Source of the DNA: Rickettsiales bacterium
GTDB lineage: Bacteria; Pseudomonadota; Alphaproteobacteria; Rickettsiales; UBA1997
Direction: 5' to 3'
DNA length: 19,225 nucleotides
Assembly: GCA_031255235.1 (NCBI GenBank)
Contig: JAIRSX010000095.1
Location: forward strand, 1 to 19,225
The first letter of the stretch is position 1; each line of letters starts with the position of its first letter. Below the pieces are notes generated by a model. It was not told the origin of the DNA, did no database searches, and saw only the letters and a list, made by a program, of their open reading frames with translations. Below, piece by piece: positions 1-7,903 of the stretch. The position numbers and the translations under genes are program-made.

Positions 1-1
1 G

Positions 2-130
2 GAATATGAAGTATTTGTAGTGGATGCTACAGAGACTCCAATAGAGAGACTAACAACGATGACAAAAAACAAGTCTAAAGAAAAACATAAAAGAAGAAGA
101 ATAAGAAAAAGAAAAAATAACTTTTGTTAG
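2..130 (+). pseudogene. IS5-type transposase fragment (degenerate)
   Basis: The frame is open from the window edge and ends at TAG 128-130, about 42 residues. It begins with EYEVFVVDATETPIERL, which closely resembles the DDE_Tnp_4/IS5-family segment around the first catalytic aspartate (VVDATE-PIERP). After that match the family normally continues with a Tyr-Tyr-Ser-Gly-Lys-Lys-Lys stretch. Here the frame instead becomes a run of Lys/Arg residues and stops, so the copy is frameshifted or truncated, although the part upstream of the window cannot be seen. The reading is inferred from one motif only. The other transposase remnant, at 10333-10464, belongs to the same family but carries the opposite end of the protein on the other strand, so the two are not one element. 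Confidence 0.5.
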
Positions 131-188
131 TCAATCCCTGTATTTTATATAGTTACACTTTATGACACCTATATTGATATGATAAAAA

Positions 189-275
189 TTAATACCTCAC
201 AAACTCTCCGAGTTGATTAGATACGACAAACATAAATCCTTTTCCAACATAAACTTTTATTTCTCTACCCAACAA
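189..275 (-). CDS. possible 28-residue ORF downstream of virB4
   Basis: A short frame follows the virB4 stop codon almost immediately, starting at TTG 273-275 and ending at TAA. Its peptide, which includes REIKVYVGKGFMFVVSNQLG, looks protein-like rather than low-complexity. The open frame extends upstream to 296 within virB4 but has no ATG there; the only in-frame ATG is at 231-233 and would leave a 14-residue peptide. It could be a real small gene, a gene remnant, or chance. I do not recognise a family. The rest of 131-276 holds only a 5-bp hairpin at 202-214 without a T-tract, so no convincing terminator is seen for the upstream operon. Confidence 0.18.
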   Translation of the reverse strand: MLGREIKVYVGKGFMFVVSNQLGEFVRY

Positions 276-276
276 A

Positions 277-2793
277 TCACTTTGCGTTGTTACTTGTTAA
301 CTTTACATCACTATTCGCCTTTTCCCATTTAATCTGTCTTTCCTCTGCTTCTTGCAGTTTCTTGAGCGATAACGCCTTTTCGTATTCCTCTACTATCTTA
401 ACAAAAATCGGCACCCAAACCGATGGTTCTTTTGTTCCTGCCACCTGAATAGCCTTTTTAAAAGCATTTATGGATATATTATCATTTGCCAAGAGTTTTA
501 AATAATGCTTCAACTCTTTCAATTCTAAATAAATAACCAATACATCTTTTTGTGATTTCAAAAGTGCTGTGTGAAATCCCTGTTTCATAATGGCAAGAAT
601 CCTACCTTCATCATCCTGTATATTAAATATTTTTCTTTGGAAATACGTTGCTTTTGGATTCATCAAAAATATTTCCGTGGCAAAATATTCCTCAAAATTG
701 TTCATGATAAAGGACTCATCAGCCTCAGGTAAAGTATTTAACGTAAGCAAAGTTGCCATATTATATTCTGGCATATTCTTTAAAATATTTCTCATCCTAT
801 TAGCGATCTGCGGAGTATTTATAATGTGCCAAGAATCTTCAAAAACAAACAAGGAAGGTCCTCCCTCCTCGTCTGCATAATTTATGATATTATGTGTAAA
901 ATACATCACAACCGGTAATACAATATTCATATCAGGTAAAATTGTTCTCAAAGAAATACCGAAAATCCTATTTTCTGGTTTGGTCGTCTGATCACCAAAA
1001 ATGAAATTATATCTCGGATCATTCAACCAAACAGATAAAAATCTGTATATATATTTTGTTTCCTCTGTATCAAATTTCCCAATACAATTTTTAATTGTCT
1101 TGTCAGAATCATTCATTATGCTATCAATAATATTATCAATGTTTTTATATTGCCCTTTGAGCCTTGTTTCGGTTCTACCCATTATGACCATATTATCATC
1201 TTGAAAATCAACAAGCTGTATTATAAATTCGACTAAAAATCTTCTGTTTTCCAAACTATCTTCCAAATCAAAAGGATTTATTCTAAAAACCTCATCTTCT
1301 GGTACATTTGGAGATATCTTATAATAACTACCACCAATAGCATTAATAAAAACCTCACTATTTCTTTTTGTATCCAAATAGAAAATTTTAGGATTGTGCC
1401 TTAAAGCCTGCGAAATAAGAAAGTTCAATTTAGTGGTTTTTCCTGTCTGTCCACCACCAAGAATAAAGGTATTACCATTTATCCCGTTATGGAAATTAAG
1501 AAAATAGAATGTTTTGATAGCAGTTTGAACCACAGTTATCGCCTTCCCCCAATGATTATAATCTAACCTACCAACTGGAAAATTGAACAGACACACATAA
1601 TTACCAATGTTTTTGGTAGGAGACATGATGAGTCTTTTCAAGTACCTCATATTTCCCGGTATCTGAGACCAAAAAATTGTGGGTAAAAACACTGTCTCTT
1701 TGATTGCAACAAGTCCAACACTATCAAAAACTCTATACATCAATTTGATATCTTTATATAAAGAATCCATTGTATCGTTTATAAGCATGAACGTTGTCTG
1801 TCCAATACAAAAATCATTTTCACTACCGGTATCGGCTTCCATATAACGATCCAAACCACTATAATAAGAAAAGTCTGTATCCTCGCTCACTTTAATATTT
1901 TTTTTCTGCTCTTCAAACTGATTTAACACATATTTACTATCAACAAATGTCTCCGTCTCTGTGATAACCAAATAAACAGGTATTTGCAGCACACTATCCA
2001 CCTGCGACAATAACAATTCCTGTGATACTTTAAGTGTAAATACAGAAGCAAATTTTTTATTTCCTTTTGTATCAGTCGCCTGTATCATGTCAGTTCCATA
2101 TTTTATCTTCTTCTGTCTCAAGGTATCGGATGGTTCATCGTAACTAACGGGAAAATCTATCTTTTCTAAATTCGTGAATAAGGATAAAAATCTCAAATGT
2201 TCCGAATACAAAACCCCGTCTTCCTTCTCTTTAAAAGTCAAAATCTTCAATTCGTAGGACTTCATATTTGTTTCCAACATTCTTGAAAGTTTTTTCACAA
2301 ACTTTCTTGCCACATTTATTCTCTTAGAATAAACAGAATTTAAAGATGTTGATGTTAAAGACATTATAAAATATAATGGGTTTGTAAGTTTGTCATTTAA
2401 TGTCAAAGACACCACTATCGATATATAAATTTCATTAACATATTGATCTTCCCAATTATTTTTCTTATCCCAAATATCTTGTATAGCATCACCTAAATAG
2501 TTTCTGTGTTTTCTAAAAGGAACAATACTCGCTTTTTTCCTGACGGTTGTAAAATACAATGTTATATTTTCCTTTGTAAAAATACTTTTAATGGTATTCC
2601 TAAAAGTCTCCCTAATTGTAAATAAATCTTTCGCAGGATTTGAAAGAATAGACGAAATTTTAAAGATCAAAACCAAATCACCATTTTTAGTCAGTAAACA
2701 CTCTTTATCTAAAAAACAGGAAAAAGGTATAAATTCCAGTGAAGGCAATTCATCCTCAAACTCCATTGTCGTTTCGGTTGGTTTTTTCGCCAT
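277..2793 (-). CDS. virB4: VirB4-type type IV secretion ATPase
   Basis: This is a VirB4/TrbE/CagE-family ATPase, the cytoplasmic-face motor that energises type IV secretion channel assembly and substrate transfer. From the ATG at 2793 it has 838 residues, within the usual ~800-residue range. The N-terminal half is the CagE_TrbE_VirB region. The C-terminal ATPase has a Walker A GGGQTGKT at about residues 446-453 and a Walker-B-like LFVFEDSW with E652/D653. An upstream TTG at 2815-2817 would add eight residues, but it directly abuts a 10-base homopolymer (T on the coding strand) and has no ribosome-binding site, so I prefer ATG. Neither start has a clear Shine-Dalgarno sequence. It is last in a minus-strand run and has no other virB gene beside it in this window. 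In Rickettsiales a second, isolated VirB4 copy (RvhB4-II) is known, which may be the equivalent; this cannot be settled from one gene. Confidence 0.86.
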   Translation of the reverse strand: MAKKPTETTMEFEDELPSLEFIPFSCFLDKECLLTKNGDLVLIFKISSILSNPAKDLFTIRETFRNTIKSIFTKENITLYFTTVRKKASIVPFRKHRNYLGDAIQDIWDKKNNWEDQYVNEIYISIVVSLTLNDKLTNPLYFIMSLTSTSLNSVYSKRINVARKFVKKLSRMLETNMKSYELKILTFKEKEDGVLYSEHLRFLSLFTNLEKIDFPVSYDEPSDTLRQKKIKYGTDMIQATDTKGNKKFASVFTLKVSQELLLSQVDSVLQIPVYLVITETETFVDSKYVLNQFEEQKKNIKVSEDTDFSYYSGLDRYMEADTGSENDFCIGQTTFMLINDTMDSLYKDIKLMYRVFDSVGLVAIKETVFLPTIFWSQIPGNMRYLKRLIMSPTKNIGNYVCLFNFPVGRLDYNHWGKAITVVQTAIKTFYFLNFHNGINGNTFILGGGQTGKTTKLNFLISQALRHNPKIFYLDTKRNSEVFINAIGGSYYKISPNVPEDEVFRINPFDLEDSLENRRFLVEFIIQLVDFQDDNMVIMGRTETRLKGQYKNIDNIIDSIMNDSDKTIKNCIGKFDTEETKYIYRFLSVWLNDPRYNFIFGDQTTKPENRIFGISLRTILPDMNIVLPVVMYFTHNIINYADEEGGPSLFVFEDSWHIINTPQIANRMRNILKNMPEYNMATLLTLNTLPEADESFIMNNFEEYFATEIFLMNPKATYFQRKIFNIQDDEGRILAIMKQGFHTALLKSQKDVLVIYLELKELKHYLKLLANDNISINAFKKAIQVAGTKEPSVWVPIFVKIVEEYEKALSLKKLQEAEERQIKWEKANSDVKLTSNNAK

Positions 2794-2831
2794 TGCATTA
2801 AAAATATCTTTTTTCAAAAAAAAAACAAATC

Positions 2832-4445
2832 TTATTTAAAGTCAATACTTATATTATCCTCTACACTGTTTTCATCTACTACCACTTTAATGGTAAAATT
2901 GTTAACTAAAATTACTTTCTCATCTCCCTTATAAAAAATTGAACCTTTCAAATAGTAATTTGCACCTAACTCCAATTCGGGTAATTTTATAACATTATCC
3001 AATACATCACTCCTGCCAATCCTTTTAACCAAAATCGCCGTGTTGTCAGCGGAATTTTCCTTGAAAAGGGATAAAAATTGCGGAGCAAAATACTCAAGTG
3101 CATACTCCTTAAGGTCAAATGTAATTCCCACCTTATCACCCTTAACTACAAATTCTTTTGCGTCTTTCACCGACAGAAATTCCTCAGTCTTAATCTCATC
3201 GAATTTTTCATCAAAAACAAAATTAATAGGTTTTACACTTTTTGTGATTTTGTTTAGAATCAAAATATTATAGGAATTTTCATTGGCAATATACATTCTA
3301 TCCAAATAGCCAACAGCATCAGTTGGTAAATTGTACAACTCACTCTCACTGTATGTTTTTTCATTTTTAATAATTCTATTATTAATGTTATCAACAATGT
3401 ATATACCCGTATCATCCACATAAAAATTGGAAACATCAGTTGTTATTCCGGTATCATTTATAATGAAATTGGCATCAATATATCTAATTTCTCCATCCTG
3501 GATAAAATATATTCGATCATTGTAATTTTCCAATTTAAGAATATTTTTACATTCTTCGCAGAAAATTTCATTATTTTTGTAGATACCATTCGATGTTGCC
3601 ACGAAAAGATCATCACCCAAAAAAGAGACTGCTAAAGGCTCTTTTATATCCATAAAATCATCTATTGTTTCCAAGTTATTCAAAGCGATTCTTTTCACCA
3701 TATTGTTACAGGTATCCGGCACATATAAAAAATCATCTTTTATTGAAGGAGCACTGGGATAACAAAAATCGCCTATTCCCCTCATTATCTTCCCATTTAA
3801 ATTTGTTATATAAATTTTTTTACCCTTTGAATCTACCACAACAATATTGTTACTCCACATTTTAATAAAACTTAAAGACTTTATAAAAGGCTCTTGTAAT
3901 TGATTTTCTTTTTGTGATAATAAAGTTGGTCTGTAGTTATCGGTAAGCGAATCCAACAATTCAGCAATACCATCAAAATTTGTGGTAAAATGTTTTACAA
4001 AATCCCCCTTTTTATCAAATAAAATAAACCCATTATCATAGTTAAATTCTTTTCCATTGAGAATTGGTCTTCTAATGTTATTTTTAACAATAAAACTTGT
4101 AATAAAATCAGCATCATAGTCAGCAAAATCATTGAGTACATCAAGAATAATTATTTTATCCTGTAATTTATTTGCCGTATTTAAACTCAAAATATTCATT
4201 ACATCTCCGATGTTATAGACATTCAGTAAAATGTATTGATTATTTAACTCATCCAAATTTATCTCATTAAAGAATTGAATATTTTTTTCCTTTAAAAGAG
4301 TAACAAACTTATTTTTCGCAAGAACTCCCCTTTTAGAAAGAAAAAAATACAACAACACAAAAAACACACAGAAAAAGATGACTCTTTTTGTGATCCTCTT
4401 CCATTGAGCCTTTTTATAATAAATTTGATATCTATTCCTCACCAT
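2832..4445 (-). CDS. membrane-anchored thioredoxin-like/NHL-propeller protein (NHLRC2-like)
   Basis: The 537-residue protein has a basic N-terminus and one membrane segment at about 22-38 (VIFFCVFFVLLYFFL). This predicts a signal-anchor with the rest in the periplasm. Residues about 86-170 look like the thioredoxin-like domain of NHLRC2-type proteins: IIILDVLND corresponds to the 'VVLDFWT' strand, and NNIRRPILNG and GFILFDKKGDFV to later strands. The CxxC that normally follows the first strand is absent. Residues about 185-415 contain NHL-like blades, for example NIVVVDSKGKKIYITNLNG and DDFLYVPDTCNNMVKRI, and about 425-535 is a C-terminal beta domain. That order (Trx, six-blade propeller, beta domain) is the NHLRC2 architecture. 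Assignment is by pattern and domain order, and the function is unknown. It starts one base after the stop of the 33-residue peptide and ends 14-38 bases before virB4, so co-expression is likely. A quinoprotein- or lactonase-like propeller is the main alternative. Confidence 0.6.
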   Translation of the reverse strand: MVRNRYQIYYKKAQWKRITKRVIFFCVFFVLLYFFLSKRGVLAKNKFVTLLKEKNIQFFNEINLDELNNQYILLNVYNIGDVMNILSLNTANKLQDKIIILDVLNDFADYDADFITSFIVKNNIRRPILNGKEFNYDNGFILFDKKGDFVKHFTTNFDGIAELLDSLTDNYRPTLLSQKENQLQEPFIKSLSFIKMWSNNIVVVDSKGKKIYITNLNGKIMRGIGDFCYPSAPSIKDDFLYVPDTCNNMVKRIALNNLETIDDFMDIKEPLAVSFLGDDLFVATSNGIYKNNEIFCEECKNILKLENYNDRIYFIQDGEIRYIDANFIINDTGITTDVSNFYVDDTGIYIVDNINNRIIKNEKTYSESELYNLPTDAVGYLDRMYIANENSYNILILNKITKSVKPINFVFDEKFDEIKTEEFLSVKDAKEFVVKGDKVGITFDLKEYALEYFAPQFLSLFKENSADNTAILVKRIGRSDVLDNVIKLPELELGANYYLKGSIFYKGDEKVILVNNFTIKVVVDENSVEDNISIDFK

Positions 4446-4547
4446 TTAACTGAAAAGCACTCTCTGTATCGTATCACCAAAAAACCAATACAATAATAAA
4501 AACATTAAAGTAAGTGCAAATAAATAAAGTATTATTTCCTTTTCCAT
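4446..4547 (-). CDS. 33-residue single-pass membrane protein
   Basis: The ATG at 4545-4547 opens a 33-codon frame ending at TAA 4446-4448, immediately before the ATG of the next gene. The peptide begins MEKEIILYLFALTLMFLLLY and ends in GDTIQRVLFS: a short acidic/basic N-terminus, one hydrophobic segment at about 5-23, and a short polar tail. It exactly fills the space between leuB (gap of 5 bases) and the NHL-propeller gene (gap of 0). That tight packing in a run of genes is the main argument that it is real. There is no Shine-Dalgarno sequence, so translational coupling is likely. I recognise no family. It could be a small partner of the membrane-anchored propeller protein, but that rests only on position and on both being membrane proteins. 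Confidence 0.5.
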   Translation of the reverse strand: MEKEIILYLFALTLMFLLLYWFFGDTIQRVLFS

Positions 4548-4552
4548 AAATC

Positions 4553-5662
4553 TTATTTTAACAACTCTAACTCTTTCAATATAGCATCTCCCATTTCTTT
4601 CGTGCCAACTAGCTCTGTTCCTTCAACAAAAATATCACCTGTTCTATATTTTTTAAGTGTATTTTTAACTGCTTCTGTTAATTTTTCACTTTCCTCATGC
4701 AGATTGAAAGAATATTTCAGCATTAAACCAAAACTCAAAATCATAGATAGAGGATTCGCTTTATTTTGACCCGCAATATCATTTGCTGCACCATGTACCG
4801 GTTCATACATCGCCAATCTTTTGCCATTCTCATCTGGTTCTCCCAACGAAGCACTTGGCAGCATTCCCAAACTTCCAGTCATCATTGATGCCAAATCACT
4901 CAATATATCACCAAACATATTTTCCGTTACTAAAACATCAAACTGTTTTGGGTTTCTAACAAGTTGCATAGCACAATTATCAACATACATATGAGTTAAA
5001 ACAACATCTGGATAATCTTTAGCAACCTCATTCGTGACATCTCTCCATAGCACCATACTATCCAATACGTTTGCTTTATGAACCGAACACAATTTTTTAT
5101 TTCTAACCTTTGCTAATTCAAAACCATATCTAACAATTCTCTCAATTTCTTTTTCAGTATAAGCGAGAGTATTAAAACCATATCTTTGTCCATCTTTTTG
5201 TGTAATTCCTTTCGGTTCACCAAAATATAAACCACCAGTCAATTCCCTCAATATCATAATATCAAGACCAATTACAACTTCTGGTTTCAAAGTTGATGCA
5301 TTTACCAATTCTTCAAAAACTATTGCTGGCCTTAAATTAGCATAAAGCCCCATTCCTTTTCTAATTGCCAATAAACCTGCTTCAGGAGTTTTTGATTTCT
5401 CAATTTTTTCCCATTTCTTGTCACCAACAGCAGCTCCAATAGGTGCTTTCAAAACTGCATCTACCTCCAATGCCATTTTTAATGTTTCATCGGGCAAAGG
5501 AACACCTGTCTTTTCAACAGCAACACAACCGAGTAACCCACGCTCCAATTCAAATTTTGTATTAGAATTTTTAGAAAACCATTCTATAACTCTTATTGTC
5601 TGTTCTGTCTGTTCTGGACCTATTCCATCACCAGACAAAACTAAAATCTTCTTCGCAACCAT
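4553..5662 (-). CDS. leuB: 3-isopropylmalate dehydrogenase
   Basis: LeuB oxidatively decarboxylates 3-isopropylmalate to 2-oxoisocaproate with NAD+, the third step of leucine synthesis in the cytoplasm. The 369-residue length is normal. The N-terminal GDGIGPE (11-17) is intact. Substrate and metal residues are all in place: R101, R111, R139 and Y146 (in LRELTGGLYFG), K196 (HKAN), D228, D252 and D256 (NMFGDILSDLAS). The NAD-binding loop reads EPVHGAANDIAGQNKANP. These choices favour isopropylmalate dehydrogenase over isocitrate or tartrate dehydrogenase, since the Leu-type loop is retained. It sits 41 bases after lysA and 5 bases before the small membrane protein. No leuA, leuC or leuD is seen here, so any complete pathway must be encoded elsewhere. 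The ATG at 5660-5662 is the natural start. Confidence 0.97.
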   Translation of the reverse strand: MVAKKILVLSGDGIGPEQTEQTIRVIEWFSKNSNTKFELERGLLGCVAVEKTGVPLPDETLKMALEVDAVLKAPIGAAVGDKKWEKIEKSKTPEAGLLAIRKGMGLYANLRPAIVFEELVNASTLKPEVVIGLDIMILRELTGGLYFGEPKGITQKDGQRYGFNTLAYTEKEIERIVRYGFELAKVRNKKLCSVHKANVLDSMVLWRDVTNEVAKDYPDVVLTHMYVDNCAMQLVRNPKQFDVLVTENMFGDILSDLASMMTGSLGMLPSASLGEPDENGKRLAMYEPVHGAANDIAGQNKANPLSMILSFGLMLKYSFNLHEESEKLTEAVKNTLKKYRTGDIFVEGTELVGTKEMGDAILKELELLK

Positions 5663-5703
5663 ACACCGATGATAAGTAAATATATGAAAAATACCAAATA
5701 TTT

Positions 5704-6942
5704 TTACACTTCTTCAAATTTTAACAAATCCTCAAAACTAATTGATTTCCGTATTTGTTCAACCTGTCCTTCTTCCACCCATACCTCTCCAACTATATCA
5801 TGTAAATTGTAATTACTTGCCATACTTCTACCGTATGCCCCAGCACTTAAAAAGGCAATACAACTACTTTTATCTGGAACATCCAATTCAATATCCCTAT
5901 TAAAGATATCTCCACTTTCACAAATACTTCCAACTATATCATAAACTTTCTTTTCGCCACTAAGCCTTGACAACAAAGGATGATGATAGGCATCATACAT
6001 TGCCGGTCTAATAAGACCATTAAAACCGCCATCCACCATAATAAAATTCTTGGTATCAGTTTCCTTCGTACATATAACTTTACAAACAAAAATTCCAGCA
6101 TCTCCAACAATAGATCTGCCAGGTTCAATCATTATCTTTCCTTTATAATCACCAAAATATTTTCTAATCAAAGCAACAAACTCTTCTTTTGAAGGGGTTT
6201 TTTGGTTCGTTTCATATTCAATGCCTAAACCACCACCCAAATCCACAGATTGCCAACTATATTTCTTGTAAACTTCACTTAAAAATTTCAAAACTTCCTC
6301 AAATTTATTAATATTCAAAATTTGAGAACCAATATGAACCGACACCCCTTTAAAATTTAAAAGATCATTAGGCTTTGCTTCGTTGTAAATTTTTTCAGCA
6401 ATTTCAAAGGGAACACCAAATTTATTTTCTCTTTTGCCTGTGGTAATTTTCATGTGTGTATCTGCATCAATATCTGGATTAACTCTAACAGCAATATTTG
6501 TATCCATATTAATCTCTTTTACGATTTCCCTAATATTCAAAAACTCTTCGTAACTCTCTATATTGATTTGACCTATTTTACTCCTAATGGCAAATTCCAA
6601 CTCCCCCCTACTCTTACTAACTCCGCTGAAAACAATTTTGTCTGGTGGAATGCCAGCAAGCAAAGACTTTTTAACTTCATTGCCACTAACCGTATCAGCA
6701 CCAGCACCCATACTTCCCAATAACTTAAGGATTGATAGGTTTTCATTTGCTTTTATGGCATAGTGAATACAATAATTTATAATATTGTTTTTTTTAAAAT
6801 TACTATCATATGACTCGTAATTCTCAATTATCCTATTTTTAGAATAAATATATAAAGGAGATCCAAACTTTTCCACAATGGAACTAACTTTGACATCATC
6901 AAAGTACAGTTCATTGGATTTATACTTAACTTTTTCTAGCAT
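5704..6942 (-). CDS. lysA: diaminopimelate decarboxylase
   Basis: LysA is a PLP-dependent fold-III decarboxylase converting meso-diaminopimelate to L-lysine, the last step of the DAP pathway. The 412 residues match the family. The PLP-lysine is K64 in HYAIKAN; VHIGSQ (H203), the glycine loop DLGGGLG (about 234-240) and EPGR (273-276) bind the phosphate. C341/E342 in GSICESGD and Y370 are the active-site residues from the partner subunit of the dimer. All are present, so the enzyme looks active. It lies 44 bases after atpG and 41 bases before leuB. No Shine-Dalgarno sequence is visible before the ATG. Since DAP is also a peptidoglycan precursor, this gene draws from the cell-wall branch, but no other dap gene is in the window. 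Confidence 0.96.
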   Translation of the reverse strand: MLEKVKYKSNELYFDDVKVSSIVEKFGSPLYIYSKNRIIENYESYDSNFKKNNIINYCIHYAIKANENLSILKLLGSMGAGADTVSGNEVKKSLLAGIPPDKIVFSGVSKSRGELEFAIRSKIGQINIESYEEFLNIREIVKEINMDTNIAVRVNPDIDADTHMKITTGKRENKFGVPFEIAEKIYNEAKPNDLLNFKGVSVHIGSQILNINKFEEVLKFLSEVYKKYSWQSVDLGGGLGIEYETNQKTPSKEEFVALIRKYFGDYKGKIMIEPGRSIVGDAGIFVCKVICTKETDTKNFIMVDGGFNGLIRPAMYDAYHHPLLSRLSGEKKVYDIVGSICESGDIFNRDIELDVPDKSSCIAFLSAGAYGRSMASNYNLHDIVGEVWVEEGQVEQIRKSISFEDLLKFEEV

Positions 6943-6986
6943 AGATTGACATACAGACTATTACAACAAAACAAAAAGTAAAAAAT

Positions 6987-7823
6987 TTAATTAATTCTAA
7001 TTATATCCAGTAAATCTTGCGTAATTTTCAATTGTCTTCTTTGATTGTAAGCAGTGGTTTTTGTTTTAATTATTTCTTCTATATTACTTTTCGCTCCTTG
7101 TAAAGTAACAAGCCTATTTCTGTGTTCTGCCACCAAAGAATTTACCAACACATTATTTACTAGAATGAAAATGTATTGCTTCAATAAATTTAAAATTAAT
7201 GTTTCTGTATCTAATCTCCACTGAGGAATTTTATTCGTAACCCATTTCTTTTCTTTCAATTTTGTCAACAAAATTGCATCAATAGGATTTAATCTCAATT
7301 TTCGCGATTCATTAACATTCATATAGTATAAATATGTTGCATCGGGCTTCAATTCCTCTATTTTATTCAAAATATTAAAGACCGAATTAACAATCATACC
7401 ATTAGAATTTGGCATAGACATTGTATCAAAAACTATATTTTTGCTTTCTGCAAACATACTTAACCGATCACCAACAATTAAAAAATTATTGATTACAGAA
7501 TTATCAATATCACTTAAAGCAAAATCCAAAACTTTATCATTAAATCTTCCACATAACCCCTGATTTGAACCAAAAATAATATGTAAAATTTTTTGCTTTT
7601 TCTTATTTTTATTAAGATAACTAATTGTATCCAAATCTATTTCTTTTGAGTTTATGATTCCCTGTAAAGATATTTCTATATTGCTTCTACAACTATCCAA
7701 ATTGTCAGCAATCTTTTCATAGATTTTAACATTCAAAGTGGCAGTGGATTTCATAGAATGAATAATTCCATCAATTTCTTTGGAATATTTCAGTGTATTT
7801 TTTAATTCATTCAAAGATTCCAT
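6987..7823 (-). CDS. atpG: F1Fo ATP synthase gamma subunit
   Basis: This is the central rotor shaft of F1, which couples proton flow through Fo to catalysis in the alpha/beta hexamer. It has 278 residues, typical for the family. The N-terminal helix (MESLNELKNTLKYSKEID, then SMKSTATL) fits the family 'LKxxxNRIKSIKSTQKITxAMKMVAAAK' pattern only loosely. The diagnostic core is intact: SNQGLCGRFND at 86-96. The C-terminal helix is also typical, with LQGAKSNIEEII and YNQRRQLKITQDLLDII. The gene is clearly divergent at the N-terminus but has no truncation. No other atp gene flanks it, so the ATP-synthase operon is split. It is the first gene of the minus-strand run and is divergent from pyrG. The -10-like TATACT at 7834-7839 is 10 bases from its ATG. 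Confidence 0.93.
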   Translation of the reverse strand: MESLNELKNTLKYSKEIDGIIHSMKSTATLNVKIYEKIADNLDSCRSNIEISLQGIINSKEIDLDTISYLNKNKKKQKILHIIFGSNQGLCGRFNDKVLDFALSDIDNSVINNFLIVGDRLSMFAESKNIVFDTMSMPNSNGMIVNSVFNILNKIEELKPDATYLYYMNVNESRKLRLNPIDAILLTKLKEKKWVTNKIPQWRLDTETLILNLLKQYIFILVNNVLVNSLVAEHRNRLVTLQGAKSNIEEIIKTKTTAYNQRRQLKITQDLLDIIRIN

Positions 7824-7833
7824 ATTCGGAAAT

Positions 7834-7895
7834 AGTATATTTTATCACCAAGATAATCAAAAAATATTTGTTTTAGTTACGATTATATTTATATC
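7834..7895. promoter_or_regulatory. possible divergent promoters for atpG and pyrG
   Basis: The 80 bases between the divergent atpG and pyrG starts must hold both promoters. For atpG (minus strand) TTGATT at 7855-7860 is 15 bases from TATACT at 7834-7839. For pyrG (plus strand) TTGTTT at 7868-7873 is 16 bases from TATATC at 7890-7895, with a second -10-like TATATT at 7884-7889. All match the sigma-70 consensus only partly, and AT-rich DNA yields such matches easily. If correct, both transcripts would begin within a few bases of the start codon, and neither gene has a Shine-Dalgarno sequence. Confidence 0.3.
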
Positions 7896-7903
7896 TATTT
7901 TTA

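Noticed and set aside
2816..2825. Ten-base A homopolymer (T on the coding strand) between the NHL-propeller gene and virB4, considered as a phase-variation tract or terminator
   Set aside because: It precedes the preferred virB4 ATG, so slippage would not change the frame, and there is no stem before the T run to make a terminator.
5934..6192. Short open frames on both strands inside lysA
   Set aside because: lysA is intact with all active-site residues; these are chance frames in other phases.
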